64,000 bases of DNA from Catenuloplanes niger (GCF_031458255.1 NZ_JAVDYC010000001.1:1621001-1685000), one strand, 5' to 3'. Positions 16,864 to 26,365 are shown, counted from the stretch's first letter. Numbers and translations are program-made. The notes: generated by a model not told the origin, from the sequence alone.

Positions 16864-19539
16864 GTGGTCACCACCCAAGCGACGCCGGGCACCATCGAGC
16901 CACCACCGGGGCGCAGGAAGCGACTGCGTACGCCCGGGGGCCTGGTGACGATCGGCACGGTGGCGGCGCTGGTCGCCGGCATGGCCGCGACCGTGCTCGG
17001 GCTCGGCGCCGCGGACCAGGCGGTGGCCAGCTTCGACGCCGCCTCCTGGCTGTGGAGCAAGTCCAAGGGTGAGCTGGCCCGGGCGAACGGCGTGACCGGC
17101 CGGGTGGACACCCGGTTCGCGGTCGCCGGCGCGGCCGGCCACCCGATGCAGGTCAGCCAGACCGACCGCTTCCTGATCATGCGGGACCTGAACACCGGCC
17201 TGGTCAGCTCGCTGGACCTGACGTCGCTGCAGACGGTCGCGACCGCGCAGACCACGGCCGGTGTCGGCGTCACCGTCGCGCTGGACGAGGAGGCCGCGTT
17301 CATCGTCGACTCCGTGCAGGGCGAGGTCCGCCAGCTCGACCCGCAGACGCTGGAGCCGGTCGGTGAGCCGGTGCGCTACCCGCCGGGCATCGCGGGCGGC
17401 ACGTTCGACGGCGAGAGCCGGCTGTGGATCGCGGTCCCGTCCGAGGGCACGGTCTCCGCGATCACGCCGGCCCCGATCGGCGACAACGAGGGCGACCGGG
17501 CCGACGACGCCGAGGCCGGCGGCCAGGGCGCGGGCGGGCCGAAGCTGGTCCGCACGCACGGTGTCGCCGCGCCCAGCCACGACCTGGCGCTGACCGCGCT
17601 GGACAACGGCGTGGCCGTGCTGGACCGCACCACGAACACGCTGACCATGGTTCGGGGCGAGGCGCAGCCGCTGCCGGTGACGCTGCCGCTGACCGGCGTC
17701 GGCCTGCTGCCGGAGCGCACCAACGGCACGCAGATCCCGGTGACGGTCGGCGACGACCGCAAGGTCTACGTGGTCTCCGACACCGGCGTGGTGACCGAGT
17801 TCGCGGTGCCGGGTGACGGCGCGCCGCTGCGCCCGGCCGTGGCCTGGGCGGGCCGGTTCTACGTGCCGGAGGAGGGCACCGGCGTGGTCCACGTGCTGGA
17901 CGAGTCCGGCGCGCGGACCAGCACGTTCACGGTCGCGGGGGCGAACGGCGAGCTGGAGCTGGAGGTCCGCGAGAACCACCTGTTCATCAACGCGCCGAAC
18001 TCGGCGGCCGCGCAGGTCGTGGACGACGGCCACCAGGTGAAGACGGTCGACAAGTACGCGAACGACGTGCTCGGCGGCGACCCGCCGAAGGAGGCGCCGC
18101 CGCCCCCGCCGCCGCCCGCGAAGCCGCAGGTCGGCAAGCCGGGCCCGCCCAAGCAGGTGACCGCGGCGGCCGGCAACGCGCAGATCCGGTTGAGCTGGAA
18201 GCCGGCCGCGTCCAACGGCGCACCCGTCACGAAGTACGTCGTGGAGGGCGCGGACAAGACCTGGCAGGTCGGCGCGGACCAGCGTTCGCTGCAGGTCGAC
18301 GGCCTGACCAACGGCGAGACGTACCAGTTCACGGTGTACGCGGTGAACAGCGAGGGCGAGGGCCCGAAGGCGAAGTCGAACCCGGCGGTCCCCACCTCCG
18401 AGGTGCCGGACGCGCCGGAGAAGGTCACCGCGGCCGCCCAGCCGGACGGCACCGTGAAGATCACCTGGCCGGAGGCGAACGGCCAGGGCCTGAAGATCAA
18501 GTCGTACGCGGTGAACGCGATCGCGGCCGGCGCCACCACGCTGGTCGGCCAGGCGGACGGCACCGAACTGGTGGTCGCGGCCGGCGAGCTGGAGTACGGC
18601 ACGCAGTACGCGTTCACGGTCACCTCGACCAACGAGCGCGGTGGCTCGTCCAAGGCGTCCCCGCCGAGCGAGACGGTGGTGCCGTTCACCGTGCCGGAGG
18701 CGCCGGAGGGCCTGGACGCGGCCACGGTCGCGGGTGAGGCCGGCGCGATCACGGTCACCTGGACCGCCCCGGCGGAGAACGGCCGACCGATCACGAAGTA
18801 CGTGGTGACCGCCGGCGACAAGACCTCGGAGGTCGCGGCCGGCGGCACGTCCGCGAAGCTGACCGGTTTCGGCAACGGGGCGCTCGTGAACGTCACGGTG
18901 GTGGCCGTCAACGAGGCCGGCGAGGGCAAGCCGGCCTCCGCGTCAGCCCGCACGGTCGCGAAGCCGAAGATCACCATCACCGGCGCGACCGTCACACAGA
19001 CCGAGGTGACGGTGAAGGCGACCGTGGACGCGGGTGGCGGCACCGTCGAGTGCGTGCTGGCCACCGGGAACAAGTCGGTCAAGGGCGGCTGCGCCTCGTT
19101 GACGTTGGGAGACCTGTCGCCGAGCACGGAGTACGCGTTCACGATGACCGCGACGAACAAGGCAGGTAACGGCGCGGACTCCGTCACCAAGACCACGAGC
19201 GCGGTCTACGGGCTGGCGGTCTGCAACAACAACACCGGCGCGAACGACCCGGCGCAGCGCACCTGGTGCAACGACAAGGACAACGGCCGCCAGGTCTGGA
19301 CCGAGCCGAAGGACAAGGGCACGCTGGTCGGGCGGGCGGGTCAGAACCAGCGGCTCTCCGCGATCTGCAAGACCACCGGCCAGAGCATCAGCCAGTACGT
19401 CTACAACAAGGGCAAGGTCGACCCGACGAACATCTGGATCAAGGTCAACTACGGCGGTACCACGGGTTACATCTCGTTCGCCTGGTTCAACCTCGAGGGG
19501 CACGGCATCAACTCGACCGGCCCGCTGCCGAACTGCTGA
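16864..19539 (+). CDS. Membrane-anchored beta-propeller and fibronectin-III repeat protein
   Basis: 891 residues. A basic N-terminus (GRRKRLRTPG) and a membrane helix (LVTIGTVAALVAGMAATVLG, about 27-46) anchor a large extracellular part. Residues 60-400 have repeated short beta strands of a propeller type (DRFLIMRDLNTGLVSSLDL, IVDSVQGEVRQLDPQTLEPV). A Pro/Lys linker (PPPPPPPAKPQVGKPGPP) leads to fibronectin-III repeats (about 430-790; for example SWKPAASNGAPVTKYVVEG and TWTAPAENGRPITKYVV). The C-terminal 110 residues contain several cysteines and WIKVNYGGTTGYISFAWF, an SH3-like module. GTG at 16864 follows GGGGAGAG. It heads an operon with MoxR, DUF58 and transglutaminase-fold genes, so it may be the surface component of that system. 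Confidence 0.82.
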   Translation: MVTTQATPGTIEPPPGRRKRLRTPGGLVTIGTVAALVAGMAATVLGLGAADQAVASFDAASWLWSKSKGELARANGVTGRVDTRFAVAGAAGHPMQVSQTDRFLIMRDLNTGLVSSLDLTSLQTVATAQTTAGVGVTVALDEEAAFIVDSVQGEVRQLDPQTLEPVGEPVRYPPGIAGGTFDGESRLWIAVPSEGTVSAITPAPIGDNEGDRADDAEAGGQGAGGPKLVRTHGVAAPSHDLALTALDNGVAVLDRTTNTLTMVRGEAQPLPVTLPLTGVGLLPERTNGTQIPVTVGDDRKVYVVSDTGVVTEFAVPGDGAPLRPAVAWAGRFYVPEEGTGVVHVLDESGARTSTFTVAGANGELELEVRENHLFINAPNSAAAQVVDDGHQVKTVDKYANDVLGGDPPKEAPPPPPPPAKPQVGKPGPPKQVTAAAGNAQIRLSWKPAASNGAPVTKYVVEGADKTWQVGADQRSLQVDGLTNGETYQFTVYAVNSEGEGPKAKSNPAVPTSEVPDAPEKVTAAAQPDGTVKITWPEANGQGLKIKSYAVNAIAAGATTLVGQADGTELVVAAGELEYGTQYAFTVTSTNERGGSSKASPPSETVVPFTVPEAPEGLDAATVAGEAGAITVTWTAPAENGRPITKYVVTAGDKTSEVAAGGTSAKLTGFGNGALVNVTVVAVNEAGEGKPASASARTVAKPKITITGATVTQTEVTVKATVDAGGGTVECVLATGNKSVKGGCASLTLGDLSPSTEYAFTMTATNKAGNGADSVTKTTSAVYGLAVCNNNTGANDPAQRTWCNDKDNGRQVWTEPKDKGTLVGRAGQNQRLSAICKTTGQSISQYVYNKGKVDPTNIWIKVNYGGTTGYISFAWFNLEGHGINSTGPLPNC

Positions 19540-19553
19540 CTCACCGCACATTC

Positions 19554-21095
19554 ATGGAACGCAACCGAGATGAGCCCGTCCCGATGACGACCGCACCGCC
19601 GCACACCAACGGCTACGCCGGCAGCAACTCCTACGACGACGGCTACGAGCAGGGCGGCCACTACGGCGCCGGCTCGTCGTACCCGTCGTCGTCGGAGGCG
19701 CCGACCGGCCTGCTGCCCGCCGTCACGTCCGGCGGTCCCGGCGGGCAACAGTCCGGCGGGCAGTACGAGCAGTACGACCGCGGCGACCAGTACGACCGCG
19801 GGCAGTACGGCGGTCAGTACGGGCAGTCCGGCACCGCGGAGACGACCGGGCAGGGTTCCGGCGGCTACCCCTACGGCGGCACGGGCCAGGGTTACGGCGC
19901 GGCGCAGTCCTCCGGCGCCGCCACCCTGCCGGCGCCGCCCGCTCCCCCGATCGCGACCCCGTCGCCGCCCACGATGAACCCGCCCGGCATGCACCCGCCC
20001 GCGATGAACCCCGCGCCAGCGATGAACCCCGCGCCCACGATGAACGCGTCGGCGACGACCTCGCCGGCCGTGCAGCCGGCCCCGGCCGGTCCGGTCGCGG
20101 CGCAGCCGGTGGCGACCGAGGGACCGTTGTCGCAGCAGCAGGTGCAGGGCTTCGCGAACATCGCGAACCAGCTGGCGGCCAGCATCGGCACCGTGGTGCT
20201 GGGCAAGCCGGAGCTGATCCGGCTCGCGCTGACCGCGCTGTTCGCGCAGGGCCACGTGCTGCTGGAGGACGTGCCCGGCGTCGGCAAGACCACGCTGGCC
20301 CGGGCGATCGCCGCGTCCGTGCACGGCCAGTGGCGGCGCATCCAGTTCACGCCGGACCTGCTGCCCGCGGACGTCTCCGGCGTCACGATCTTCAACCAGG
20401 CCACCCGCGCGTTCGAGTTCCACCCCGGCCCGGTCTTCGCGAACATCGTGATCGCCGACGAGATCAACCGCGCCTCGCCGAAGACGCAGTCCGCGCTGCT
20501 CGAGGTGATGGAGGAGCGCACGGTCACGGTCGACGGCGTGCCGCACCCGGTGCCGCGCCCGTTCCTGGTCGTCGCCACGCAGAACCCGGTGGAGATGGAC
20601 GGCACCTACCGTCTCCCGGAGGCGCAGCTGGACCGGTTCCTGGTGAAGCTGTCCGTCGGCTACCCGGACGAGTCCGTCGAGATCGAGGTGCTGCGCGGCG
20701 CGAACGTACGCTCGCCGGAGAGCCTGCCGCCGATCGCGGACACGTCCATCGTCGCCGAAATGATCAAGATGGCGCAGCGGGTGCACATCGCGGACCCGCT
20801 GTACGCGTACGCGGTGCGCCTGGCCGCCGCGACCCGTCAGGACCCGCGGGTGCGGATCGGCGTGAGCCCGCGCGGCGTGATCGCGCTGACCCGGGCCGCG
20901 TGCGCGTACGCGCTGATGGAGGGTCGGGCCTGGATCCTGCCCGAGGACCTGAAGGCGCTGATCGGACCGGTCTTCGCGCATCGCGTGCTGCTCACGCCGG
21001 AGGCGGCGCTGCGCGGCACGACCGCGGACGACGTGGTGGCCGACGCGCTGCGCGCGGTCCCGGTGCCGCTGCCCGGCGGCGGCACGCAGGCCTGA
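19554..21095 (+). CDS. MoxR-family AAA+ ATPase with long disordered N-terminus
   Basis: About 513 residues. The C-terminal 330 residues are a standard MoxR AAA_3 ATPase: Walker A GHVLLEDVPGVGKTTLAR, Walker B IVIADEINRASPKTQSALLE, sensor 1 FLVVATQNPVE, and the AAA lid (GVSPRGVIALTRAACAYAL). MoxR proteins act as chaperones inserting metals or maturing VWA/DUF58 partners, and the DUF58 gene overlaps this one by one base. The first 180 residues are unusual: Gly/Gln/Tyr/Asp-rich (QYEQYDRGDQYDRGQYGG) and then Pro/Met-rich (MNPPGMHPPAMNPAP). Most MoxR proteins start directly at the ATPase. The start is ATG 19554 or ATG 19584; neither has a clear ribosome binding site. Confidence 0.9.
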   Translation: MERNRDEPVPMTTAPPHTNGYAGSNSYDDGYEQGGHYGAGSSYPSSSEAPTGLLPAVTSGGPGGQQSGGQYEQYDRGDQYDRGQYGGQYGQSGTAETTGQGSGGYPYGGTGQGYGAAQSSGAATLPAPPAPPIATPSPPTMNPPGMHPPAMNPAPAMNPAPTMNASATTSPAVQPAPAGPVAAQPVATEGPLSQQQVQGFANIANQLAASIGTVVLGKPELIRLALTALFAQGHVLLEDVPGVGKTTLARAIAASVHGQWRRIQFTPDLLPADVSGVTIFNQATRAFEFHPGPVFANIVIADEINRASPKTQSALLEVMEERTVTVDGVPHPVPRPFLVVATQNPVEMDGTYRLPEAQLDRFLVKLSVGYPDESVEIEVLRGANVRSPESLPPIADTSIVAEMIKMAQRVHIADPLYAYAVRLAAATRQDPRVRIGVSPRGVIALTRAACAYALMEGRAWILPEDLKALIGPVFAHRVLLTPEAALRGTTADDVVADALRAVPVPLPGGGTQA

Positions 21096-22243
21096 TGCGC
21101 GCCACCCTGCGCGGCCTCGGCCTGACCGCCGGCGCCGGCGTGCTGCTGGCGGCCGGTCTCCGGTTCGGCTACCCGGAGCTCGCCGTGCTCGGCGGCGCCG
21201 GCCTGCTCGCCGTGCTCTGGGCCGTGCTGTTCGTGGCGTGGCGGCCGCGGCTGTCGCTGTCCCGGGTCGCGGATCCGGACCGGGTGCCGCGTGGCGAGCC
21301 GTCCACGATGGTCCTCACGTTGCGGAACGCGGCCCGCCGCCGCTCGGCCACGCTCACCGCGGCCGACTCGTGCGCCGGCCGCCCGGTCGAGGTGCCGCCG
21401 CTGCGGCTGCGCGCCGGCCGGGACACCACGGTGACCTACCCGGTGCCGACGCACCGGCGCGGCCGGATCCCGGTCGGGCCGCTGCGGGTGACCCGCGCGG
21501 ACCCGTTGGGCCTGGTCCGGCTCGCGCAGGCGCACGGTGACACCGTCACCGTCTGGGTGCACCCGCGCATCCTGCCGTTGAGCGCGGTCCCGGCCGGCGT
21601 CACCCGCAGCCTGGACGGCCGGTCGGACCGGGTGCCGCAGGGCTCGATCACGTTCGACACGCTGCGCGAGTACGTGATCGGCGACGATCTCCGCCGGGTG
21701 CACTGGCGCTCGACCGCGAAGATGGGCGAGCTGATGGTCCGCGAGCAGCTGGACACCAGCCTGCCGCGCCTGGTGGTGCTGTTGGACGACCGGGCCGGCT
21801 CGCACACGCCGCTCGCGGACGGGCAGTCGGCCAGCTTCGAGGCCGCCTGCGAGGCCGCCGCGTCGATCGTGGCCGCGGCCGCGCGAGAGGACCTGCCGGT
21901 GACGATGCACCTGGTCAGCGGCGCGGAGGAGGCCGGGCTCAGTCACCTGGACACGCTGACCGCGGCGGAGCTGCACCCGGCGGACGGCGAGACGTTCCGG
22001 ACCGCGACCACCCGCCTGCGGCAGCAGCGCCTCGGCGACACGCTGATCTTCGTCACCGGACCGGGCGGCCGCGACGACCTGGGCCAGCTGGGCACCGTGC
22101 GCCAGGCGTACCCGGTGCTGGTCGCGGCGCTGCTCGGCGTGCGGGGCGAGCACCCGTCCGGCCCGGGTGCGGGCCTACTCGTGATCAACGCGGAGGACGG
22201 CGACGCGTTCGCCGCGGAGTGGAACGGCGCGTCCGGATGGTGA
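21095..22243 (+). CDS. DUF58-domain membrane protein
   Basis: 382 residues. Two closely spaced hydrophobic segments near the N-terminus (LGLTAGAGVLLAAGLRFG and LAVLGGAGLLAVLWAVLFVAW) anchor the chain. A beta-rich region follows (LRLRAGRDTTVTYPVPTHRRG), then the DUF58 core GSITFDTLREYVIGDDLRRVHWRSTAKMGELMVRE, quoted here in part, which is diagnostic. The rest folds like a VWA domain (LPRLVVLLDDRAGSH). The ATG at 21095 shares its A with the TGA of the MoxR gene, and the end overlaps the next gene, so the three are translationally coupled. MoxR-DUF58-transglutaminase clusters are widespread in actinobacteria; their biochemical role is not established. Confidence 0.9.
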   Translation: MRATLRGLGLTAGAGVLLAAGLRFGYPELAVLGGAGLLAVLWAVLFVAWRPRLSLSRVADPDRVPRGEPSTMVLTLRNAARRRSATLTAADSCAGRPVEVPPLRLRAGRDTTVTYPVPTHRRGRIPVGPLRVTRADPLGLVRLAQAHGDTVTVWVHPRILPLSAVPAGVTRSLDGRSDRVPQGSITFDTLREYVIGDDLRRVHWRSTAKMGELMVREQLDTSLPRLVVLLDDRAGSHTPLADGQSASFEAACEAAASIVAAAAREDLPVTMHLVSGAEEAGLSHLDTLTAAELHPADGETFRTATTRLRQQRLGDTLIFVTGPGGRDDLGQLGTVRQAYPVLVAALLGVRGEHPSGPGAGLLVINAEDGDAFAAEWNGASGW

Positions 22244-24558
22244 GGATGGTGCGCGCGGCCGGGCTCCCGGTCGCGCTGATCGGCATGATCGCGCTCTGCG
22301 GTGTGCTGCTCGGCCGGGTCTACTCCGGGCCGCTGCTGCCGCAGGCGGTCGCGGGCGCGGCCGTGCTCAGCGTCGCGATCTCCACCGCGGTCCGCCGCCT
22401 GCCGTCCTGGACCGTCGCGCCGCTGTCCGTGCTGGCGCTGGCCGGATACACCGTGCTCCTGCTCCGGATCGCCGCGCGGCGCGCCGAGCTGGACGCACCG
22501 CTCGCCCAGGTGCTGGTGGACGCGGCCCGCAACGGCATCCCGCGCATGCTCACCGCCATGATCCCGGTCGAGCCGACGCCGGACACGCTGGTCATCCCGC
22601 TGGTCGGGGCGTGGCTGGCCGGGCTGGCCGCGAGCGAGGTGTCCGGCCGGGCCGGCTGGGTGCTGCTCGGCTACACCGCGCCGGTCACGCTGTTCGCCGG
22701 CACGCTCTACGTGGTCGGGCCGAACGCGGACGCCGCGCTCCCGCCCACGCTCGGCTTCGTGGCGCTGGCCGTGCTCGGCCTGGTCACCGCGCCGGGCCGG
22801 GCCGCTCCCCGGACGGCACCGCGGACCGTGGCGACCGCGTCGGACGCGGAGCCGGCCGGCCGCCTGCGCCGCCTGATCGGGCCGGTCGTCGCGCTGACCG
22901 TGCTGCTGGCGCTGGTCTTCGCGGGCGCGCCCCGGATCGCCGGCGTGGTCACCGCGACCCCGGTCGACCCGCGCCGGTACGTCGAGCCGCCGCAGGTGGA
23001 CAGCCTGGACGAGAGCCCGCTGAACCGGATCTCCGGCTGGGCGCTGAACCCGGACCAGCACCTGTTCGACGTGACGCCGCTGGAGGGCGACGGGCTGCCG
23101 CTCGTCCGGCTGGCCGTGCTGAACGACTACGACGGTGTGACCTGGAAGGTGGGCGCGACGTACCGGGCCGCGGGCCGGGTGCTGCCCACGGACCCGCCGC
23201 CGCCCGGCGCGACCGTGGAACAGGCCGTGCAGCGGCTCACCATCGCGGACCTGTCCGGCCGGCTGCTCCCGGCCGTGCCGACGCCGTCCGGCGTGGAGGG
23301 CACCCGAGTCGCCTACGACGCGGAGTCCGGCACGCTGATCCGCCCGGAGGGCCTCACGGCCGGGCTGACCTACACGGTGACGTCCGCGCGGGAGCGGCTG
23401 GACCTGAGCGGGCTGCCGGTCGCGGACGTGCCCGGCGGCCCGGACGTGGCCCGGCTGCTGACCGTCTCGGACGGCGTCCCGGAGCAGCTGCGGCAGCTCG
23501 CCGACCAGCTCGGCGAGGAGAACGGCGCACCGTACGACCGGGCGGTGGCGATCGAACAGTTCCTGGCCACGCACTACCGGGTGGCGGCGGACGCGGCCAG
23601 CGGGCACGCGTACCCCAACCTGGGTTTCTTCCTGTTCGGCCCGCGCAACGCGGGCGGTCAGGAGGGCACGTCGGAGCAGTTCGCGGCGTCGTTCGCGGTG
23701 CTGGCCCGGCTGCTCGGCCTGCCGTCCCGGGTGGTCGTCGGCTTCGCGCCGCGCCCGGCCGGTGCGCCGCCGGTGACCGGTGCGCCGTCCGCCGCCGGCA
23801 CGCCGTCCGCCTCGGCCGCGGGCGGGCCGGTCGCGGTGCGTGGCGCGGACGCGTTCGCCTGGCCGGAGGTGCTGTTCGACGGCGTCGGGTGGGTGTCGTT
23901 CAACCCGATGCCGCAGCCGGACACCGAGCCGCGCCCGGTCGAGGAGGACTTCCGGCCCGAGCCGGAGAAGTCCGAGGAACCGCCCACGGACGCGCCGACC
24001 CCGTCCGTCGCGCCGACCGCCGGCGCCTCCGCCGGCGACGTCCTGGCCGAGTCCCGGTCCGGCACGGGCCGCACCCGGGTGATCATCGCGGGCGGTGTCT
24101 CCGGCACCGTGCTGCTCGTCCTGGCCGGCCTGGTGATCGCGCTGCTGACCATGCGGCGCGCGCTGACCCGGCGGCGCTTGCACGCGGCCGACCCACGGGA
24201 CCGGGTGGCCGGCGCGTGGCTGGAGGTCGGCGACGCGCTGCGGCTGGCCGGCAGCCCACCACCGCCGGACCTGACGGCGACGGAGTTCGCCGGGCACGCC
24301 GCGGAGGCCGCCGCCCGCGCGGCCGAGCGGGTCCGGAAGCCCGCGTTGCGCACGGCCGCACCGCCGCTGGACGACCTGGCCGAGCTGATGAACCGGGACG
24401 CGTTCGCCCCGGACGACATCGATCAGACCCAGGCGGACCACGCCGGTACGCAGGCGGCCGCGTACGTCACCGCGCTGCGCGCCCACCGCCCGTGGTGGCG
24501 CCGCCTGCTCTGGTCGGTGCACCCCGGCCCGCTCCGCTGGGCCGGGAAGCGCCGCTGA
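22237..24558 (+). CDS. Multi-spanning transglutaminase-fold membrane protein (TgpA-like), catalytic residues replaced
   Basis: About 773 residues. Five or six membrane helices fill residues 8-235. A transglutaminase-like domain follows (about 400-560), then a Pro/Glu linker, a last membrane helix (VIIAGGVSGTVLLVLAGLVIALL) and a cytoplasmic DUF4129-like tail (LTATEFAGHAAEAAARAAERV). In active members the triad is C-H-D in contexts like GYCEQFA, HAWVEV and FDPTP. Here the equivalents are GTSEQFA (S479), DAFAWPEV (F540) and FNPMP (N556), so transglutaminase or protease chemistry looks impossible. The ATG at 22237 (or GTG 22240) overlaps the DUF58 stop. Products of this operon would form one envelope complex. 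Confidence 0.85.
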   Translation: MVRMVRAAGLPVALIGMIALCGVLLGRVYSGPLLPQAVAGAAVLSVAISTAVRRLPSWTVAPLSVLALAGYTVLLLRIAARRAELDAPLAQVLVDAARNGIPRMLTAMIPVEPTPDTLVIPLVGAWLAGLAASEVSGRAGWVLLGYTAPVTLFAGTLYVVGPNADAALPPTLGFVALAVLGLVTAPGRAAPRTAPRTVATASDAEPAGRLRRLIGPVVALTVLLALVFAGAPRIAGVVTATPVDPRRYVEPPQVDSLDESPLNRISGWALNPDQHLFDVTPLEGDGLPLVRLAVLNDYDGVTWKVGATYRAAGRVLPTDPPPPGATVEQAVQRLTIADLSGRLLPAVPTPSGVEGTRVAYDAESGTLIRPEGLTAGLTYTVTSARERLDLSGLPVADVPGGPDVARLLTVSDGVPEQLRQLADQLGEENGAPYDRAVAIEQFLATHYRVAADAASGHAYPNLGFFLFGPRNAGGQEGTSEQFAASFAVLARLLGLPSRVVVGFAPRPAGAPPVTGAPSAAGTPSASAAGGPVAVRGADAFAWPEVLFDGVGWVSFNPMPQPDTEPRPVEEDFRPEPEKSEEPPTDAPTPSVAPTAGASAGDVLAESRSGTGRTRVIIAGGVSGTVLLVLAGLVIALLTMRRALTRRRLHAADPRDRVAGAWLEVGDALRLAGSPPPPDLTATEFAGHAAEAAARAAERVRKPALRTAAPPLDDLAELMNRDAFAPDDIDQTQADHAGTQAAAYVTALRAHRPWWRRLLWSVHPGPLRWAGKRR

Positions 24559-24596
24559 CCGGCGCCGGAGCACGCGCCGCCGGCCGCCGGCCGTCG

Positions 24597-25487
24597 CTAC
24601 TGGAGCATCGCGAGGGACGGGCCGATCTCGTCGAGCAGTTCGCGGGCCAGGAAGCCGATCCGGCCGTGTGCCGGGATCAGCCGCTGCCCGGCGGTCGCGT
24701 GCGCCCAGGCCGCCCAGCACGCCGCCTGGTCCGGTTCCGCGCCGCGGGAGAGCAGCCCGGCGACGATGCCGGTGCGCACGTCGCCACTGCCCGACGTGCC
24801 GAGACCGGCGTCCGCGGACTCCTCCCGCCAGCGCCGCACCGTGCCGTCCGCGGACGGGCGGGACGCGATGTGCCCGTACATGGACACCACCGCGCCGTAC
24901 TTCTCGGCCAGCTCCGCGGCCGTGTCGTCCAGGTCCTCGCCGACGTCGTGGCCGAGCAGGATGCGGGCCTCGGTCAGGTTCGGGGTGAGCACGGCGGTGC
25001 GGCCGGACTCGCGGATCAGGCCGGGTTCCTGGCTGAGCGCGCCGAGCGCGTACGCGTCCAGCACGAACACCGTCTCCGGGCCGGCCGCGTCCAGCAGGCC
25101 GCGGAGCAGCCGCATCGTCTCGTCCACGTCGTCCAGGCCGGGGCCGACCGCGATCACGCGCGCCTCCGCCGCGAGCGCGCCGAGGCGTTCGCCGCACCGG
25201 CCCTCGACCGATCCGCCGGACGTCTCGGTCAGGCCGATGACCAGCGCCTCCGGCACCGAGATGCTGAGCGCGGCCGCGGTCGACTCCGCGACGGCGAGCT
25301 GCAGCACACCGGCGCCGGCCCGCAGCGCGGCCACGCCGGCCAGCAGCACCGCGCCGGGTGTGAAGCGGGAGCCGCCGACGACGAGCACGGTGCCGCGCGC
25401 GTCCTTGCCGCCGACCGGGACCGGGAGCTGCCAGTCGCGCAGCACCCGGGGGGTGATGACGTCCGCGGGCTCAGACCGGTTCGGCAT
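24597..25487 (-). CDS. nnrD: ADP-dependent NAD(P)H-hydrate dehydratase
   Basis: About 296 residues of the YjeF C-terminal (ribokinase-like) family, which repairs hydrated NADH/NADPH using ADP. Visible motifs are VLVVGGSRFTPGAVLLAG, VIAVGPGLDDVDET, AVLTPNLTEARILLG and the catalytic GTSGSGDVRTGIVAGLL with the conserved Gly-Asp. The N-terminal epimerase domain found in bifunctional proteins is absent, so epimerisation must come from elsewhere or be spontaneous. ATG at 25487 was chosen because GAGGAGGG stands just upstream; it overlaps the histidine-phosphatase gene by 17 bases, implying coupled translation. It converges on the TgpA-like gene with a 38-base gap. Confidence 0.9.
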   Translation of the reverse strand: MPNRSEPADVITPRVLRDWQLPVPVGGKDARGTVLVVGGSRFTPGAVLLAGVAALRAGAGVLQLAVAESTAAALSISVPEALVIGLTETSGGSVEGRCGERLGALAAEARVIAVGPGLDDVDETMRLLRGLLDAAGPETVFVLDAYALGALSQEPGLIRESGRTAVLTPNLTEARILLGHDVGEDLDDTAAELAEKYGAVVSMYGHIASRPSADGTVRRWREESADAGLGTSGSGDVRTGIVAGLLSRGAEPDQAACWAAWAHATAGQRLIPAHGRIGFLARELLDEIGPSLAMLQ

Positions 25488-26226
25488 CGACGCCCTCCTC
25501 GCTGGTCGGGGTGGCACCCTCGCGGTGCAGGTGGTGGACGACGGCGAAGTCCTCCAGCCCGAGCCGGCCGTCGTCGCCGGCGACCCAGCTGGTGATCGAG
25601 CAGTTGCCGACCTCGCCGTCCCGGGCCAGCGTGACCAGGTCCGGTTCGGAGATCTCCTCGAGCAGGTAGCGCAGCAGGTAGACGATCGCCTCGTGAGCGA
25701 AGAGGATCACCCGGTCGCCGGCGTGGTCGCGGCGCAGGTCGCCGAGCAGGCTGCGCAGCCGCAGCGCGACGTCGGCCCAGGACTCGCCGCCCGGCGGCCG
25801 GTAGTAGAACTTGCCGAGGCGCGCGCGGCGCTCCGCCTCCTCCGGGTGCCGGGCGCGGACGCCCTTGCCGGTCAGCAGGTCCAGGATGCCGAGTTCGCGG
25901 TCGCGCAGCCGCTCGTCCACCCAGGTGCGCGCGTCGACGCCGGCCAGGGCCAGCTCCGCGGTCTGCCGGGCGCGCAGGTACGGCGAGACCACCGCGACCG
26001 TGGGCCGCCGGTCCGCGGGCAGGTCGCCGATCCACTGGTTGACCGCGGCGGCCTGCTCCCGCCCGGTCGGCGAGAGCGGCACGTCCGCGTCGCGTTCCGG
26101 GATGTCGATGACCTCTTCACCGGACTGCTCCGCGCGCGCGGCCGCGACGTTCCCGGTGCTCTCCCCGTGCCGGACCACGCCCAGCCAGCTCACTTCGTCC
26201 ACGCACCGTGGCTTACCCCTCGGCAC
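25471..26226 (-). CDS. Histidine phosphatase superfamily protein
   Basis: About 251 residues of the phosphoglycerate-mutase-like fold. VVRHGESTGN holds the catalytic RHGE motif; SPYLRARQTAELAL and LRDRELGILDLLTG follow the family pattern; LFAHEAIVYLLRYLLEE supplies the second histidine in place of the usual HG. There is no signal peptide. The frame opens at GTG 26226; GTG codons at 26202 and 26193 are equally possible, the latter giving MSWLGVVRHGE. It is first of two overlapping genes with the NAD(P)HX dehydratase. Family members act on varied phosphate esters and the substrate cannot be told from sequence. Confidence 0.85.
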   Translation of the reverse strand: MPRGKPRCVDEVSWLGVVRHGESTGNVAAARAEQSGEEVIDIPERDADVPLSPTGREQAAAVNQWIGDLPADRRPTVAVVSPYLRARQTAELALAGVDARTWVDERLRDRELGILDLLTGKGVRARHPEEAERRARLGKFYYRPPGGESWADVALRLRSLLGDLRRDHAGDRVILFAHEAIVYLLRYLLEEISEPDLVTLARDGEVGNCSITSWVAGDDGRLGLEDFAVVHHLHREGATPTSEEGVDAEPV

Positions 26227-26365
26227 GATCCGGAAACCGGCCCGAACCGGCCCCGGGCCGCGCCCCCGGCCGGTCCGGGGACCGCATCGGGGGCCGGCCC
26301 GGGACCGGTGCCGAGGCCGTCCCGGGAACCGCCCGAGGACCCGGGCCGGCGAGCGAGGGCGGGGA

